Below, in pieces: positions 45,038-53,272 of a DNA stretch of 64,000 bases. Origin of the DNA: JAXGXJ01 sp050943595. GTDB lineage: Bacteria > Actinomycetota > Thermoleophilia > RBG-16-64-13. The translations under genes and the position numbers were made by a program. Below the pieces are notes generated by a model. That model saw nothing but the letters and a program-made list of their open reading frames with translations, was not told the origin of the DNA and made no database searches. The stretch is taken from contig JBMNPM010000007.1 in the NCBI GenBank assembly GCA_050943595.1, positions 48,311-112,310 of the forward strand, written 5' to 3'. Every line of letters starts with the position of its first letter. Position 1 is the stretch's first letter.

Positions 45038-46897
45038 ATGGTCACACCGCCCAACAGAAGGCACACCACCCGCACTACAGCGCGCCCGGCACGCCGTGTA
45101 CACCGAAGTTGGCTATCCATCCTCCTGCTGGCGATGGTCATGGCGCTTCTTCTCGCGTCACCGGCCTTGGCCTTCTCAGACGTAGACAGCAATCACCCCT
45201 ACGCCGATGCGATAGGGGGACTCTCCGATAAAGGCATCATCAGTGGCTACAGTAACAGCACCGAGTTCGGTCCCAAAGACCCGGTCAAGAGGGCCCAGTT
45301 CGCCAAGATGATCGTCGGCACCCTGGGCATCTCCCCCAACAGCTCCACGCAGACGCGCTTCACGGATCTCGGCTCTCCCGACGCCAAGGGGTATCCCCAC
45401 ATCTTCGTACAGGCGGCCTTCGACAAGGGCATCACCTACGGTATCAACACGGCCCAGACCCAGTTCGCCCCCTGGAACCACATACATCGCGACCAGGTAG
45501 CGAGCATGATCGTGAGAGGGATCAACAGCATCTTCCCCGGTACCCTCGCCCAACCGCCCGCCGGGACTCCCTCCGACTTTGCCGGCGTTCCCGCTCCACA
45601 CGGCGCCAACCTGCGCCTCGCCGAATACAACGGCCTGCTCGATGGTCTCACCGGTCTGGGACCCAACTGGAACGTCACGGACAACGCCACCCGTGGTGAA
45701 GTAGCCCAGGTGTTATGGAACGCGCTGGATCTTCTGGCCCCGAACGACGTCTCGGTGTACGCAGACGGCAGCGGTGACTATGCCACCCTCGAAGAAGCCG
45801 TAGCCGACGTCGATGCAGGCACCACCATCCACCTTGGACCGGGAACCTTCCGCCTGAGTAAGACCCTTACCGTCGATTTCTCGCTCGACCTCGTAGGAAA
45901 CGGGATGACGAGAAGGGAGGCAACGGTAATCACGTGTAACAACACCGTGATGGACATCACCTCCTGCAGCTTTACAGCACAGGACATCACGTTCTCCAAA
46001 ACGGCTACCAACAGCCCCGGCGGTGTCATGAAGGTCAATGATGTCAACCTCGACCTCCTGCGCTGCTCCTTCACCGGAGGAGTGAAGCGGGACGATCAAG
46101 GAGGGGGATCCGGCCTCTATCTCTACGGCGCCACGGATGCCACCATACGCGACTGCGTCTTCACTCAAAACGACAACGCCGGCATCGCCGTCTGCGACCA
46201 CGCCAAAGCCACCCTGGAGCGCAATGTCTGTACGAAGAATCAGAGCGTCGGCATCGGCTTTTGGGATGACTCAAGCGGTGTCGCTCGGGAGAACACCTGT
46301 ACCGACAATACCGGCAGCGGCATCGCCGTCCGCGACCGCGCCGAAGCCACCCTGGAGCGCAACGTCTGCACGGAGAACCGGAACAACGGCATCAGCTTTT
46401 GGGATGACTCAAGCGGTATCGCTCGGGAGAACACCTGTACCGACAATACCTACAATGGTATCGCCATTGGTGACCACGCCAAAACCACCCTGGAGCGCAA
46501 CGTCTGTACGGAGAACCAGAGCAACGGCATCGGCTTTTGGGATGACTCAAGCGGTATCGCTCGGGAAAACACCTGTACCGACAACACCTACAACGGTATT
46601 GCCCTCAACGACCGCGCCGAAGCCACCCTGGAGCGCAACGTCTGTACGGAGAACGGCATCGATGGCATCGCCCTCTACGATCGTGCCGAGGCGCTGGTCG
46701 AATCCAACACCTGTCTCAATAACACCGAGGCGGGCATCTGCTTCGATGAGACCTCCAGAGGCACGGCCCGCAACAACGAATGTGCCGGCAACAACTGGGG
46801 TCTCTACGTCAGGTCTACCGCTGGTCCGAGCATCGGAGCAAACAACCTGCATGGGAACACCGTGAACCCGCAGTTGTACGACGAACGATCAATGTAG
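45038..46897 (+). CDS. SLH-anchored right-handed beta-helix surface protein
   Basis: Secreted 619-aa protein. Signal peptide to about residue 45 (SILLLAMVMALLLASPALAF). Three SLH repeats follow (ISGYSNSTEFGPKDPVKRAQ, ITYGINTAQTQFAPW, TRGEVAQVLWNALD) and anchor it to the wall. A pectate-lyase-like parallel beta-helix begins at YADGSGDYATLEEAVADV and runs to the end. The helix core contains three near-identical 46-residue repeats with Asn and Cys ladders (ATLERNVCT, ARENTCTDN). Likely binds or cleaves polysaccharide, or is an adhesin. No catalytic site can be named. ATG at 45038 follows AAGGGAAGG. Confidence 0.88.
   Translation: MVTPPNRRHTTRTTARPARRVHRSWLSILLLAMVMALLLASPALAFSDVDSNHPYADAIGGLSDKGIISGYSNSTEFGPKDPVKRAQFAKMIVGTLGISPNSSTQTRFTDLGSPDAKGYPHIFVQAAFDKGITYGINTAQTQFAPWNHIHRDQVASMIVRGINSIFPGTLAQPPAGTPSDFAGVPAPHGANLRLAEYNGLLDGLTGLGPNWNVTDNATRGEVAQVLWNALDLLAPNDVSVYADGSGDYATLEEAVADVDAGTTIHLGPGTFRLSKTLTVDFSLDLVGNGMTRREATVITCNNTVMDITSCSFTAQDITFSKTATNSPGGVMKVNDVNLDLLRCSFTGGVKRDDQGGGSGLYLYGATDATIRDCVFTQNDNAGIAVCDHAKATLERNVCTKNQSVGIGFWDDSSGVARENTCTDNTGSGIAVRDRAEATLERNVCTENRNNGISFWDDSSGIARENTCTDNTYNGIAIGDHAKTTLERNVCTENQSNGIGFWDDSSGIARENTCTDNTYNGIALNDRAEATLERNVCTENGIDGIALYDRAEALVESNTCLNNTEAGICFDETSRGTARNNECAGNNWGLYVRSTAGPSIGANNLHGNTVNPQLYDERSM
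46181..46594 (+). repeat. Three 138-bp in-frame tandem repeats
   Basis: Units start at 46181, 46319 and 46457. A partial fourth begins at 46595. Each encodes 46 residues, two 23-residue beta-helix coils. Most differences between units are transitions. The last few bases of the first unit differ more. Confidence 0.93.
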
Positions 46898-46952
46898 AAG
46901 CACGCTCGCACTTGGTGGACTGAGACCCCTTTCTCTAGTCGTCGTCCACACA

Positions 46953-46986
46953 GCGATGGAGGTGGCCGGTTGGCCGCCTCCATCGC
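46953..46986 (+). terminator. Hairpin after the SLH/beta-helix gene
   Basis: Fifteen-base arms (46953-46967 and 46972-46986) pair with a single G-T wobble around a four-base loop. It lies 55 bases after the stop codon. Confidence 0.7.
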
Positions 46987-47027
46987 CACACTCGGTCCCG
47001 ACGCCGATGAGTTCACCCGAGAGACGC

Positions 47028-47125
47028 TCGCCCAGAAGCGAGCGACTGCGATGCTCGGTACCCTCCAGTAGCCTCTAGGCGGAGCGGCGCTACGTGCGCG
47101 ACTATTCACCCCTAGGATGCTGGAG
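47028..47125 (+). repeat. 98-bp dispersed element, copy B
   Basis: Partner of 18831-18928 in inverted orientation: same length, no gaps, 84 of 98 bases identical, 14 transitions and no transversions. As in copy A it lies just past the transcript end of a gene. The frame that reads LAQKRATAMLGTLQ is closed by a TAG in this copy. Confidence 0.75.
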
Positions 47126-47201
47126 CTATATAGTGTGCACAAGCAGGCAGCCGAGGCGGACAGCGACCGCGCGGCACGTATCGACGAACGTGGAGGTGAC
47201 C

Positions 47202-47477
47202 ATGCGAACCCCGGCCGTACTCACCGTCTTGGGAGAAGATAAAGTGGGTATCGTCGCTGCCGTCTCAGGAGCCTTGGCGGAAGCAAACACCAACATCGAA
47301 GATATCCGCCAGACTATTCTTGGTCACATCTTCTCCATGACCATGCTGGTCAGCGTTGATGAGGAGTGTCTGTCCTTCGACGAGCTGCAGGGACGGCTCG
47401 CCTGCATCGGTGAAAATCTGGGGATGCAGGTGATGCTGCAGCGCGAAGACGTCTTCCGCTACATGCATCGCATCTAA
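47202..47477 (+). CDS. ACT-domain protein (UPF0237)
   Basis: A 91-aa protein made of one ACT domain: AVLTVLGEDKVGIVAAVSGA, then ANTNIEDIRQTI and FSMTMLVSVDEECLS. It belongs to the UPF0237 group, nearly always encoded directly before a UPF0210 gene, as here (47 bases). A ligand-sensing or subunit role for the neighbour is likely but unproven. ATG at 47202 follows GGAGGTG. Confidence 0.93.
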   Translation: MRTPAVLTVLGEDKVGIVAAVSGALAEANTNIEDIRQTILGHIFSMTMLVSVDEECLSFDELQGRLACIGENLGMQVMLQREDVFRYMHRI

Positions 47478-47524
47478 TAGGCCGCTGCCGCTGTGCCACA
47501 CTACGAGAAACGCTAGGAGGCCTC

Positions 47525-48889
47525 GTGTATCTCACACCCGAGGAGATCGTCGAAACCCTCACGATGATCATGCAGCAGCATCTTGACGTCCGCACGATCA
47601 CCTTGGGACTATCTCTCGCCCCGTGCGCCGACCCAGACATAGACATCATGGCCCGACGCATCTATGAGCGGATCACTTCTGTCGCCGCCCGGCTCGTGCC
47701 CATAGCCGAGCAACTGGAACGCGAGTACGGCATCCCCATTGTCAACAAGCGTATCGCCGTCACCCCTATAGCCCTACTCGCAGCCGCCACACAGACTCAG
47801 GACCTCACTCCCTTGGCGTTGGCCCTCGATCGCGCCGCTTCGACGGTGGGAATCGACTTCATCGGGGGTTTCTCCGCTCTGGTACATAAGGGCATCTGCG
47901 ACGCGGATAGACGCCTCATCGCCACCATCCCGAAGGCCTTAACGCTCACCGAACGGGTATGCGCCTCGGTGAATGTGGCCACAACCAGAGCAGGCATCAA
48001 TATGGACGCCGTCCTGGCCATGGCACAGACGATACTGGACACAGCCCAGGCAACGGCCGACCGAGACTCGATCGGCTGCGCCAAGTTGGTCGTCTTCGCC
48101 AACATGGTCGAAGACAATCCTTTCATGGCCGGTGCCGTACATGGCTCCGGTGAGCCCGATGTGGTGGTGAATGTTGGTATCTCAGGACCCGGGGTAGTAC
48201 GCGCCGTCGTACAATCGCTGGCACCGGACGCCGACCTCACCACCGTTGCCGAAGCGATCAAGGCTACGGCCTTCAAGATCACGCGCGTGGGCGAACTCAT
48301 CGCCCGGGAGGCCGCCGCCAGGCTGGGCGTGGCCCAAGGCATCGTCGATCTGTCGCTCGCCCCCACCCCGGCACACGGCGACTCGGTGGCCGAGATCATC
48401 GAGGCCATGGGCGTCGGACGCTGCGGTGGCCCCGGTACGACGGCAGCCCTAGCTATGCTTAACGACGCAGTGAAGAAGGGCGGAGCCATGGCCACCAGCT
48501 CTACGGGGGGACTGTCGGGCGCCTTCATCCCCGTGTCAGAAGATGCGGGCATGATCCGAGCAGCCGAGTCGGGAGCGCTATCGCTTGAGAAGCTGGAGGC
48601 GATGACTAGCGTATGTTCTGTTGGCCTCGACATGATCGCCATCCCCGGCGACACCTCGGTGGAGACCATCGCCGGGATCATCGCCGACGAAGCCGCCATC
48701 GGGGTAATCAACTCAAAAACGACCGCCGTGCGCCTTCTTCCCGCCATCGACAAACAGGTCGGGGAACGGCTGTCGTTCGGCGGCCTCCTCGGGGAAGCCC
48801 CAATCATGCCTGTGAACACTTGGGCCGGCTCGGTCTTCGCACATCGCGGCGGCCGGTTCCCGGCGCCGCTCGGCAGCCTCAAGAACTGA
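47525..48889 (+). CDS. UPF0210 (PFL family) protein
   Basis: A 454-aa cytoplasmic protein of the UPF0210/DUF711 family, structurally related to pyruvate-formate-lyase-like barrels but without a known activity. Conserved stretches include VNKRIAVTPIALLAAAT, FIGGFSALVHKG, VFANMVEDNPFMAGA, LAPTPAHGDSVAEIIE and MGVGRCGGPGTTAALAMLND. GTG at 47525 follows AGGAGG. Coupled with the ACT-domain gene. No glycyl-radical motif is evident near the C-terminus. A copy of the dispersed repeat lies after its stop. Confidence 0.95.
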   Translation: MYLTPEEIVETLTMIMQQHLDVRTITLGLSLAPCADPDIDIMARRIYERITSVAARLVPIAEQLEREYGIPIVNKRIAVTPIALLAAATQTQDLTPLALALDRAASTVGIDFIGGFSALVHKGICDADRRLIATIPKALTLTERVCASVNVATTRAGINMDAVLAMAQTILDTAQATADRDSIGCAKLVVFANMVEDNPFMAGAVHGSGEPDVVVNVGISGPGVVRAVVQSLAPDADLTTVAEAIKATAFKITRVGELIAREAAARLGVAQGIVDLSLAPTPAHGDSVAEIIEAMGVGRCGGPGTTAALAMLNDAVKKGGAMATSSTGGLSGAFIPVSEDAGMIRAAESGALSLEKLEAMTSVCSVGLDMIAIPGDTSVETIAGIIADEAAIGVINSKTTAVRLLPAIDKQVGERLSFGGLLGEAPIMPVNTWAGSVFAHRGGRFPAPLGSLKN

Positions 48890-48900
48890 CAGCGCGTTCT

Positions 48901-48930
48901 AGCGGCCGAGGCTTCGTTTTCAGCAGCCTA
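48901..48930 (-). repeat. Dispersed GGCTGCTGAAAA element
   Basis: On the minus strand TAGGCTGCTGAAAACGAAGC followed by CTCGGCCGCT. It occupies almost the whole gap between the convergent UPF0210 and MFS genes. Confidence 0.7.
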
Positions 48931-50256
48931 GAGCCCCTCGGCACCCTGATCGAGCACCCTGATCCTACCCGGTGCTCCATCAGCACCTTCGTCTACCACG
49001 TGTCGCTTCTCGCGTATCAGCAGCGTGCAAACCAACGCCACTGCAGCCAACACCGCAGATATGAGAAGGGCCAGGTTATAACTATCCGTCTTGTCGAAAA
49101 TGAGGCCGCCAAGATAAGCGAACAGCCCGGCTCCGACCATGTGGAGAGTCGTGACGAAACCTGAGATGAATCCGATATGGGTGACTCCATAGAGAGCGCT
49201 CACCAGTGTCGGCGTGAGGGGAGCGGTGACCATCAACGTCACACCGAAGGTCAGCGAGAAGATCCAGAACGGCACCACCCCTTTGAACTTGAGCAGCATC
49301 ACAAACACGATGATCCTGAGAACAAAAGTGGTGGCAATGGGCAACTTGTTACCGATGGCATCAGAAGCAGGACCGGCTATAAGGATGCCGACCAGGCTCA
49401 TAAGACCCAACCACGCCAGCATATTTGAGGCAGTCGCCGTGGAGATACCGTAGTCGGTGACCATCGGTACGAGGTGGGTTGCGACAAAGTAGTCCCCGCC
49501 CCCACAGAAGAACATGAGTATTGCAAACATCCACAGGGAGCGCGTGCGCATGGCCTCGGCTATTGTGAGACCGCGCGGTGCAGCTGCCCGCGGCGCCGAC
49601 GTGGAGTCCAACCTCACCACCTGATCCCCCCGGTCGGATGCCCCATAGGGCTGCAGTCCCAACTTCCACGGGTCGCCACGTAGGACCACAAAGGTGAGTA
49701 TCAACCCGATGACCCCAGACAGAGCAGCCATCCAGAGGCATGTAGCGCGCCAACCGGAAATCGTGATCAGGTCGGAATACACCGGAACGAGAAGAAACTG
49801 GCCAATACAGTTGCCGGCGAATGCCAAGCTCACCACGAGCCCTCGTCGCTTCTCAAACCACCTGCCGATGATGGAGCCGAAGAGAGGCACCGTACTCCCG
49901 CCCATACCGGCCGCCGCTATCACACCGTAATACAGCAGGAATTGCCAGTAGGCGCCCATGGTAGCCATAAGCGCATAGCCGGCCGCAAAGAGGACGGTCG
50001 ACCCTGCCACAACCCATCTGGGTCCGTAGAGGTCGTACAGGCGACCGGCAAGGAGAAGAGCGAGCGCATACACGGCGAAGTTCAGAAAGATAGCGGCGGA
50101 TATCGCGCTGCGGCTCCAGTCGAAATCGGCGGCCATGGGCTTGACCATCACGCCGATCATGAAGGCGGCCGCCGCGTTCAGGAACAGCATGATGAACACC
50201 GCGGCTACAACATACCACCCGTAGAACACGCGAGATGTACGTTCCTGGCGGTTCAT
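48928..50256 (-). CDS. MFS transporter, OFA/monocarboxylate-like
   Basis: A 442-aa, 12-helix MFS carrier. The start YGWYVVAAVFIMLFLNA and the loop AGRLYDLYGPRWVVAGS fit the oxalate:formate antiporter / monocarboxylate branch. The C-terminus is hydrophilic and partly repetitive (DEGADGAPG, DQGAEGL). ATG at 50256 is preferred because GGAG lies eight bases upstream. An ATG two codons earlier (50262) leaves only two bases. Substrate probably a small organic acid, by family only. Confidence 0.88.
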   Translation of the reverse strand: MNRQERTSRVFYGWYVVAAVFIMLFLNAAAAFMIGVMVKPMAADFDWSRSAISAAIFLNFAVYALALLLAGRLYDLYGPRWVVAGSTVLFAAGYALMATMGAYWQFLLYYGVIAAAGMGGSTVPLFGSIIGRWFEKRRGLVVSLAFAGNCIGQFLLVPVYSDLITISGWRATCLWMAALSGVIGLILTFVVLRGDPWKLGLQPYGASDRGDQVVRLDSTSAPRAAAPRGLTIAEAMRTRSLWMFAILMFFCGGGDYFVATHLVPMVTDYGISTATASNMLAWLGLMSLVGILIAGPASDAIGNKLPIATTFVLRIIVFVMLLKFKGVVPFWIFSLTFGVTLMVTAPLTPTLVSALYGVTHIGFISGFVTTLHMVGAGLFAYLGGLIFDKTDSYNLALLISAVLAAVALVCTLLIREKRHVVDEGADGAPGRIRVLDQGAEGL

Positions 50257-50662
50257 ACCCATGACTCCAGTTCTTTGTGACGAACTCTCTCTATATCAGA
50301 AGCCACCGGTGCCCCCCTCGACGTGAGCCGGCAAGACTGCTCCCGCACTCCTGGTAACGGTAACGCACCCCAACAACAGAAGCTACACAGAACAGACTGT
50401 ATCCGGCCCAGCCCAACATGTCCAGCCTTCCCCTGTCTCTGTCTGAACATGCGAGAAAGATAACTTACCACTCGGTAGCGACTGCAGGCGCCCGCGATTG
50501 ACACGTGCACGACCCGCCTGCTACGTTTGATTAGTTGGTTTACTGGGTATTGCCAGGTTATTGAAGACGGCGCTCCCAATGTACTCATGGGCATGATTTG
50601 TTTTCAATAGTCCACCCAGCAGCCCTGATACCCTGATACATCCTGAGAGGAGGACGAAAGGC
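50257..50662. other. Divergent intergenic region
   Basis: No gene found. It holds the putative promoter at 50498-50527 for the small membrane-protein pair. A very divergent match to the dispersed repeat lies around 50600-50632 (minus strand, GGCTGCTGGG... GAAAAC). Confidence 0.5.
50498..50527 (+). promoter_or_regulatory. Putative promoter of the small membrane-protein pair
   Basis: TTGACA (50498-50503), an 18-bp spacer, TACGTT (50522-50527). The -35 box is perfect and the -10 box moderate. Confidence 0.45.
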
Positions 50663-51085
50663 ATGGCGTGCTTTATCGCCCCTGCTGCAGTGGCTGTCAT
50701 CACCACGGTTGTGCAGAAGGTCGTGAAAAGCAAGGAAACGGCCGCCGCGACAGACCGGTCCCAGCGGCCCCGGAAGACCACCGGGAAGTGGACCCAAAAG
50801 CTGCGTTGGCTCAACACCATGCTGTGGGGAGGTGTGGTACTGCTCGCTTTGGAGCACGTGTGGCATGGAGAAGTAACCCCTTGGCCACCCTTCCTGACGG
50901 CCATACAGACTCCGGGAGAAGTGGGGCCGATGCTGCACGAGATCGCCACCTATGGTGGCGCCATGATTATAACTATCGTGATCGCCTGGGGAATATTGGT
51001 GGGGATAGCCGAACTCGCCGAGCGTAGAGCCAAGAGATCCACCCTGACCGAGGTGGGGTCTGAAGAACTAGAGCGAGGCTTCTGA
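50663..51085 (+). CDS. Small membrane protein of unknown function
   Basis: A 140-aa protein. A short hydrophobic N-terminus (FIAPAAVAVITTVVQKVV) precedes a basic stretch (residues 22-46). Two helices follow around residues 50-67 (LNTMLWGGVVLLALEHVWHG) and 93-116 (ATYGGAMIITIVIAWGILVG), then a charged tail. A conserved-looking WLNTMLWGG and EHVWHGE, with a buried Glu and His, hints at metal or proton binding. I do not recognise the family. Its TGA overlaps the ATG of the next gene by one base, so the two are translationally coupled and probably form one complex. Confidence 0.7.
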   Translation: MACFIAPAAVAVITTVVQKVVKSKETAAATDRSQRPRKTTGKWTQKLRWLNTMLWGGVVLLALEHVWHGEVTPWPPFLTAIQTPGEVGPMLHEIATYGGAMIITIVIAWGILVGIAELAERRAKRSTLTEVGSEELERGF

Positions 51086-51381
51086 TGTGGCTCCTACTTA
51101 CAGCACTAGCAGCGCTGATCGCCAGCGCCCTCTGGTACGGAAGCCCCCCGGCCGATAAATACAAGCTGGGCTTCCTAAGTCTCATCTATTGGGGAGCGAC
51201 CCTCATGTGGTTGGTCGATCACGTGCTGGCGTACATCCAAGAAGGCGGGCCGTTCCTGGAAATAAGCGCAGACGGAGCGGGGTTGGGACTGTCCGTGCTC
51301 GTCTTGGGCCTCGTCGTGTGGCTCATTCGACTGATCCTGAGTAACCCCAAGCGGATCGCAGACGGGCTCTCCAGGAGGTAG
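51085..51381 (+). CDS. Small membrane protein coupled to the preceding gene
   Basis: A 98-aa protein with three hydrophobic segments (WLLLTALAALIASALWYG; LGFLSLIYWGATLMWLVDHV; GLSVLVLGLVVWLIRLIL). A WLVDHVLAY motif places Asp and His at a membrane edge, mirroring the EHVWH of its partner. It starts one base inside the previous stop. Function unknown. The gene is complete and has a clear coding look. Confidence 0.7.
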   Translation: MWLLLTALAALIASALWYGSPPADKYKLGFLSLIYWGATLMWLVDHVLAYIQEGGPFLEISADGAGLGLSVLVLGLVVWLIRLILSNPKRIADGLSRR

Positions 51382-51407
51382 CGCCGGCCTCCCAGGGTAG
51401 GAGGGGT

Positions 51408-51998
51408 GTGAACAGCTTCTTCATCTACGACACGCCCATCGGACGTGTGGCCATCGCCGATAACGGAGAGGCCATCACCCACATCTACTTTGCTCATGCC
51501 GAGACAGGCACCCAGGGACCGCGGGAGGCCGACGAGCGTGAGACCGATCTCACCCACACAGCCATCGGACAGTTGCGCGAGTATTTTCGCAGCACGCGCC
51601 GGGAGTTCGACCTACCGCTCATGCCTCAGGGGACGCCGTTTCAGCTTGACTGTTGGCGCACCCTCCGCACCATCCCCTATGGACAGACATGTAGCTACGG
51701 AGAGATCGCCCGCCGCATCGGCAGACCTAGGGCATCCCGCGCCGTGGGAATGAGCAACAATCGCAATCCCATTGCCATCGTGATCCCCTGCCATCGTGTC
51801 ATCGGCGCAGACGGAAGCCTCACCGGATACGCAGGCGGTCTCAATGTCAAGAGACGATTGCTCGAACTCGAGGGCGCCCTGCCACCTCGCGGCACCCATT
51901 TCCACCAGTATGTGCACGCAACAGGCCCGGTGGATATAGAATGCCGGTCGACGTCGGCCTTTTTGGAACCGCATACGACCCGGAGTCCCCATGAATAA
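51408..51998 (+). CDS. ogt: Methylated-DNA-protein cysteine methyltransferase
   Basis: Suicide repair protein that removes methyl groups from O6-methylguanine and O4-methylthymine, lesions that otherwise cause transitions. A 196-aa protein. The acceptor Cys128 lies in IPCHRVIG, preceded by GTPFQLDCWRTLRTIPYGQT and the DNA-binding RAVGMSNNRNPIAIV. It is extended at the C-terminus by about 30 residues beyond LELEG, and that extension overlaps hisC by 8 bases. GTG at 51408 follows AGGAGGGG. Confidence 0.95.
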   Translation: MNSFFIYDTPIGRVAIADNGEAITHIYFAHAETGTQGPREADERETDLTHTAIGQLREYFRSTRREFDLPLMPQGTPFQLDCWRTLRTIPYGQTCSYGEIARRIGRPRASRAVGMSNNRNPIAIVIPCHRVIGADGSLTGYAGGLNVKRRLLELEGALPPRGTHFHQYVHATGPVDIECRSTSAFLEPHTTRSPHE

Positions 51999-53040
51999 CT
52001 TTCGTGACAATGTGAAGAGGATGGAAGGCTACGTGCCCGGGGAGCAACCTCCGCCGGGCGCAAAGGTCGTCAAACTCAATACCAACGAGAACCCCTATCC
52101 ACCTTCTCCCGAGGTCATGAAGGTTCTGAGGGAGTTCAACGGAGAGTGGCTACAACGCTACCCCGACCCCCTGGCCACCAGCGTGCGCGAGGCCGCAGCG
52201 CGAGTCTATGGGGTCCCGGTGGACTGGGTGCTGGCCGCCAACGGCAGCGACGAGACCTTGGCCCTCCTGGTTAGAGCCTTCCTGGAACCCGGTCGCACGA
52301 TCGCGTATCCCACGCCCACCTACTCGCTCTACGTAAACCTGGCTCAGATGCAGGATGCCTCAAGGGTGGAAGTCCCCTACGACGATGCCTACAACCTGCC
52401 GGTGGAGAAACTGCTGAAGGCCCAAGCCGACCTCACCGTGGTCTGTTCGCCCAACAACCCGTCGGCGACGATCGCTCCGCTCGCCGACCTCAACCGGTTG
52501 GCCGCCGGTCTCGAGGGAGTCCTAGTCATCGACGAGGCCTACGCGGATTTCGCCTGCGAGAACGCCCTCAGCCTGGTCTCAGAGCATGGCAACGTGATTG
52601 TCCTCCGCACACTGTCCAAAGGGTACTCTCTAGCAGGACTCCGCTTAGGCCTCGGCATCGCCAGACCCGAGCTGCTCACGGGGCTCATTAAAATCAAGGA
52701 CAGCTATAACGTGGACTCAGTGGCACTCAGGTTGGGAGCCGTCGCCCTTGACGACCAAGCTTGGATGAACACCAACGCGGAAAAGGTCAAGGCGTCGCGT
52801 GCCGGGCTCGAGAAGGATCTCAAGCGCATGGGCTTCGAACTCTGGCCTTCACAGGCAAACTTCGTCCTAACGCGCCCGCCCCAACGCGATGCCGGCCGTC
52901 TCTACCGCGACTTACGAGACCGAGGAATAATCGTCCGCTACTGGGACCGCCCCAGGCTGGACGATACCATCCGTATCACCGTGGGCACCGAAGAGGAGAA
53001 TCGCGCCCTCATCGAAGCGTTGGAGGACCTTCTCGCCTAA
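51991..53040 (+). CDS. hisC: Histidinol-phosphate aminotransferase
   Basis: PLP-dependent class I/II aminotransferase of histidine synthesis (imidazole acetol phosphate to histidinol phosphate). 349 aa. KLNTNENPYPPSP at the N-terminus, LAANGSDETL, SPNNPSAT, DEAYADF with Asp181 and Tyr184, and the PLP Lys210 in RTLSKGYSLAGLRLG. Relatives also act on aromatic amino acids, and the orphan context (no other his genes nearby) leaves that open. It overlaps the end of ogt, so it is cotranscribed. Confidence 0.93.
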   Translation: MNNFRDNVKRMEGYVPGEQPPPGAKVVKLNTNENPYPPSPEVMKVLREFNGEWLQRYPDPLATSVREAAARVYGVPVDWVLAANGSDETLALLVRAFLEPGRTIAYPTPTYSLYVNLAQMQDASRVEVPYDDAYNLPVEKLLKAQADLTVVCSPNNPSATIAPLADLNRLAAGLEGVLVIDEAYADFACENALSLVSEHGNVIVLRTLSKGYSLAGLRLGLGIARPELLTGLIKIKDSYNVDSVALRLGAVALDDQAWMNTNAEKVKASRAGLEKDLKRMGFELWPSQANFVLTRPPQRDAGRLYRDLRDRGIIVRYWDRPRLDDTIRITVGTEEENRALIEALEDLLA

Positions 53041-53198
53041 CGAGCCGCAAAAGCCAGACGAAGCAGCCTGGAACCGCACGCGTGCGACCAATCGTGGCCG
53101 AGCGCATCGACTCCCACAGGATCTTCAAGACAAAGGACCCGCAGCGATGAACGATAGCGGCCATAGAGGAGGGCAGGAGCGCTGCTGCTAGTATTAGG

Positions 53199-53240
53199 GG
53201 GCTGTTAAAAACGACGCGGGCCTTCTTAGCAGCCTCTTAG
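53199..53240. repeat. Dispersed GGCTGCTGAAAA-type element, inverted pair
   Basis: GGGGCTGTTAAAAACGACGC on the plus strand faces AGCAGCCTCTTAGG at its right end. The left half carries C-to-T and G-to-A changes against the consensus. It lies between hisC and the phosphofructokinase gene. Confidence 0.5.
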
Positions 53241-53272
53241 GAGGAGGACAACCACAAAGGAGCGTTGACACG

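Noticed and set aside
46181..46732. CRISPR-like regular repeats
   Set aside because: The repeats are contiguous 138-bp coding units without variable spacers, and they encode beta-helix coils.
46137..46865. Second frame across the beta-helix repeats (Ser/Pro/Thr-rich)
   Set aside because: Its repetitiveness only mirrors the 138-bp units. The main frame has signal peptide, SLH domains and a continuous beta-helix.
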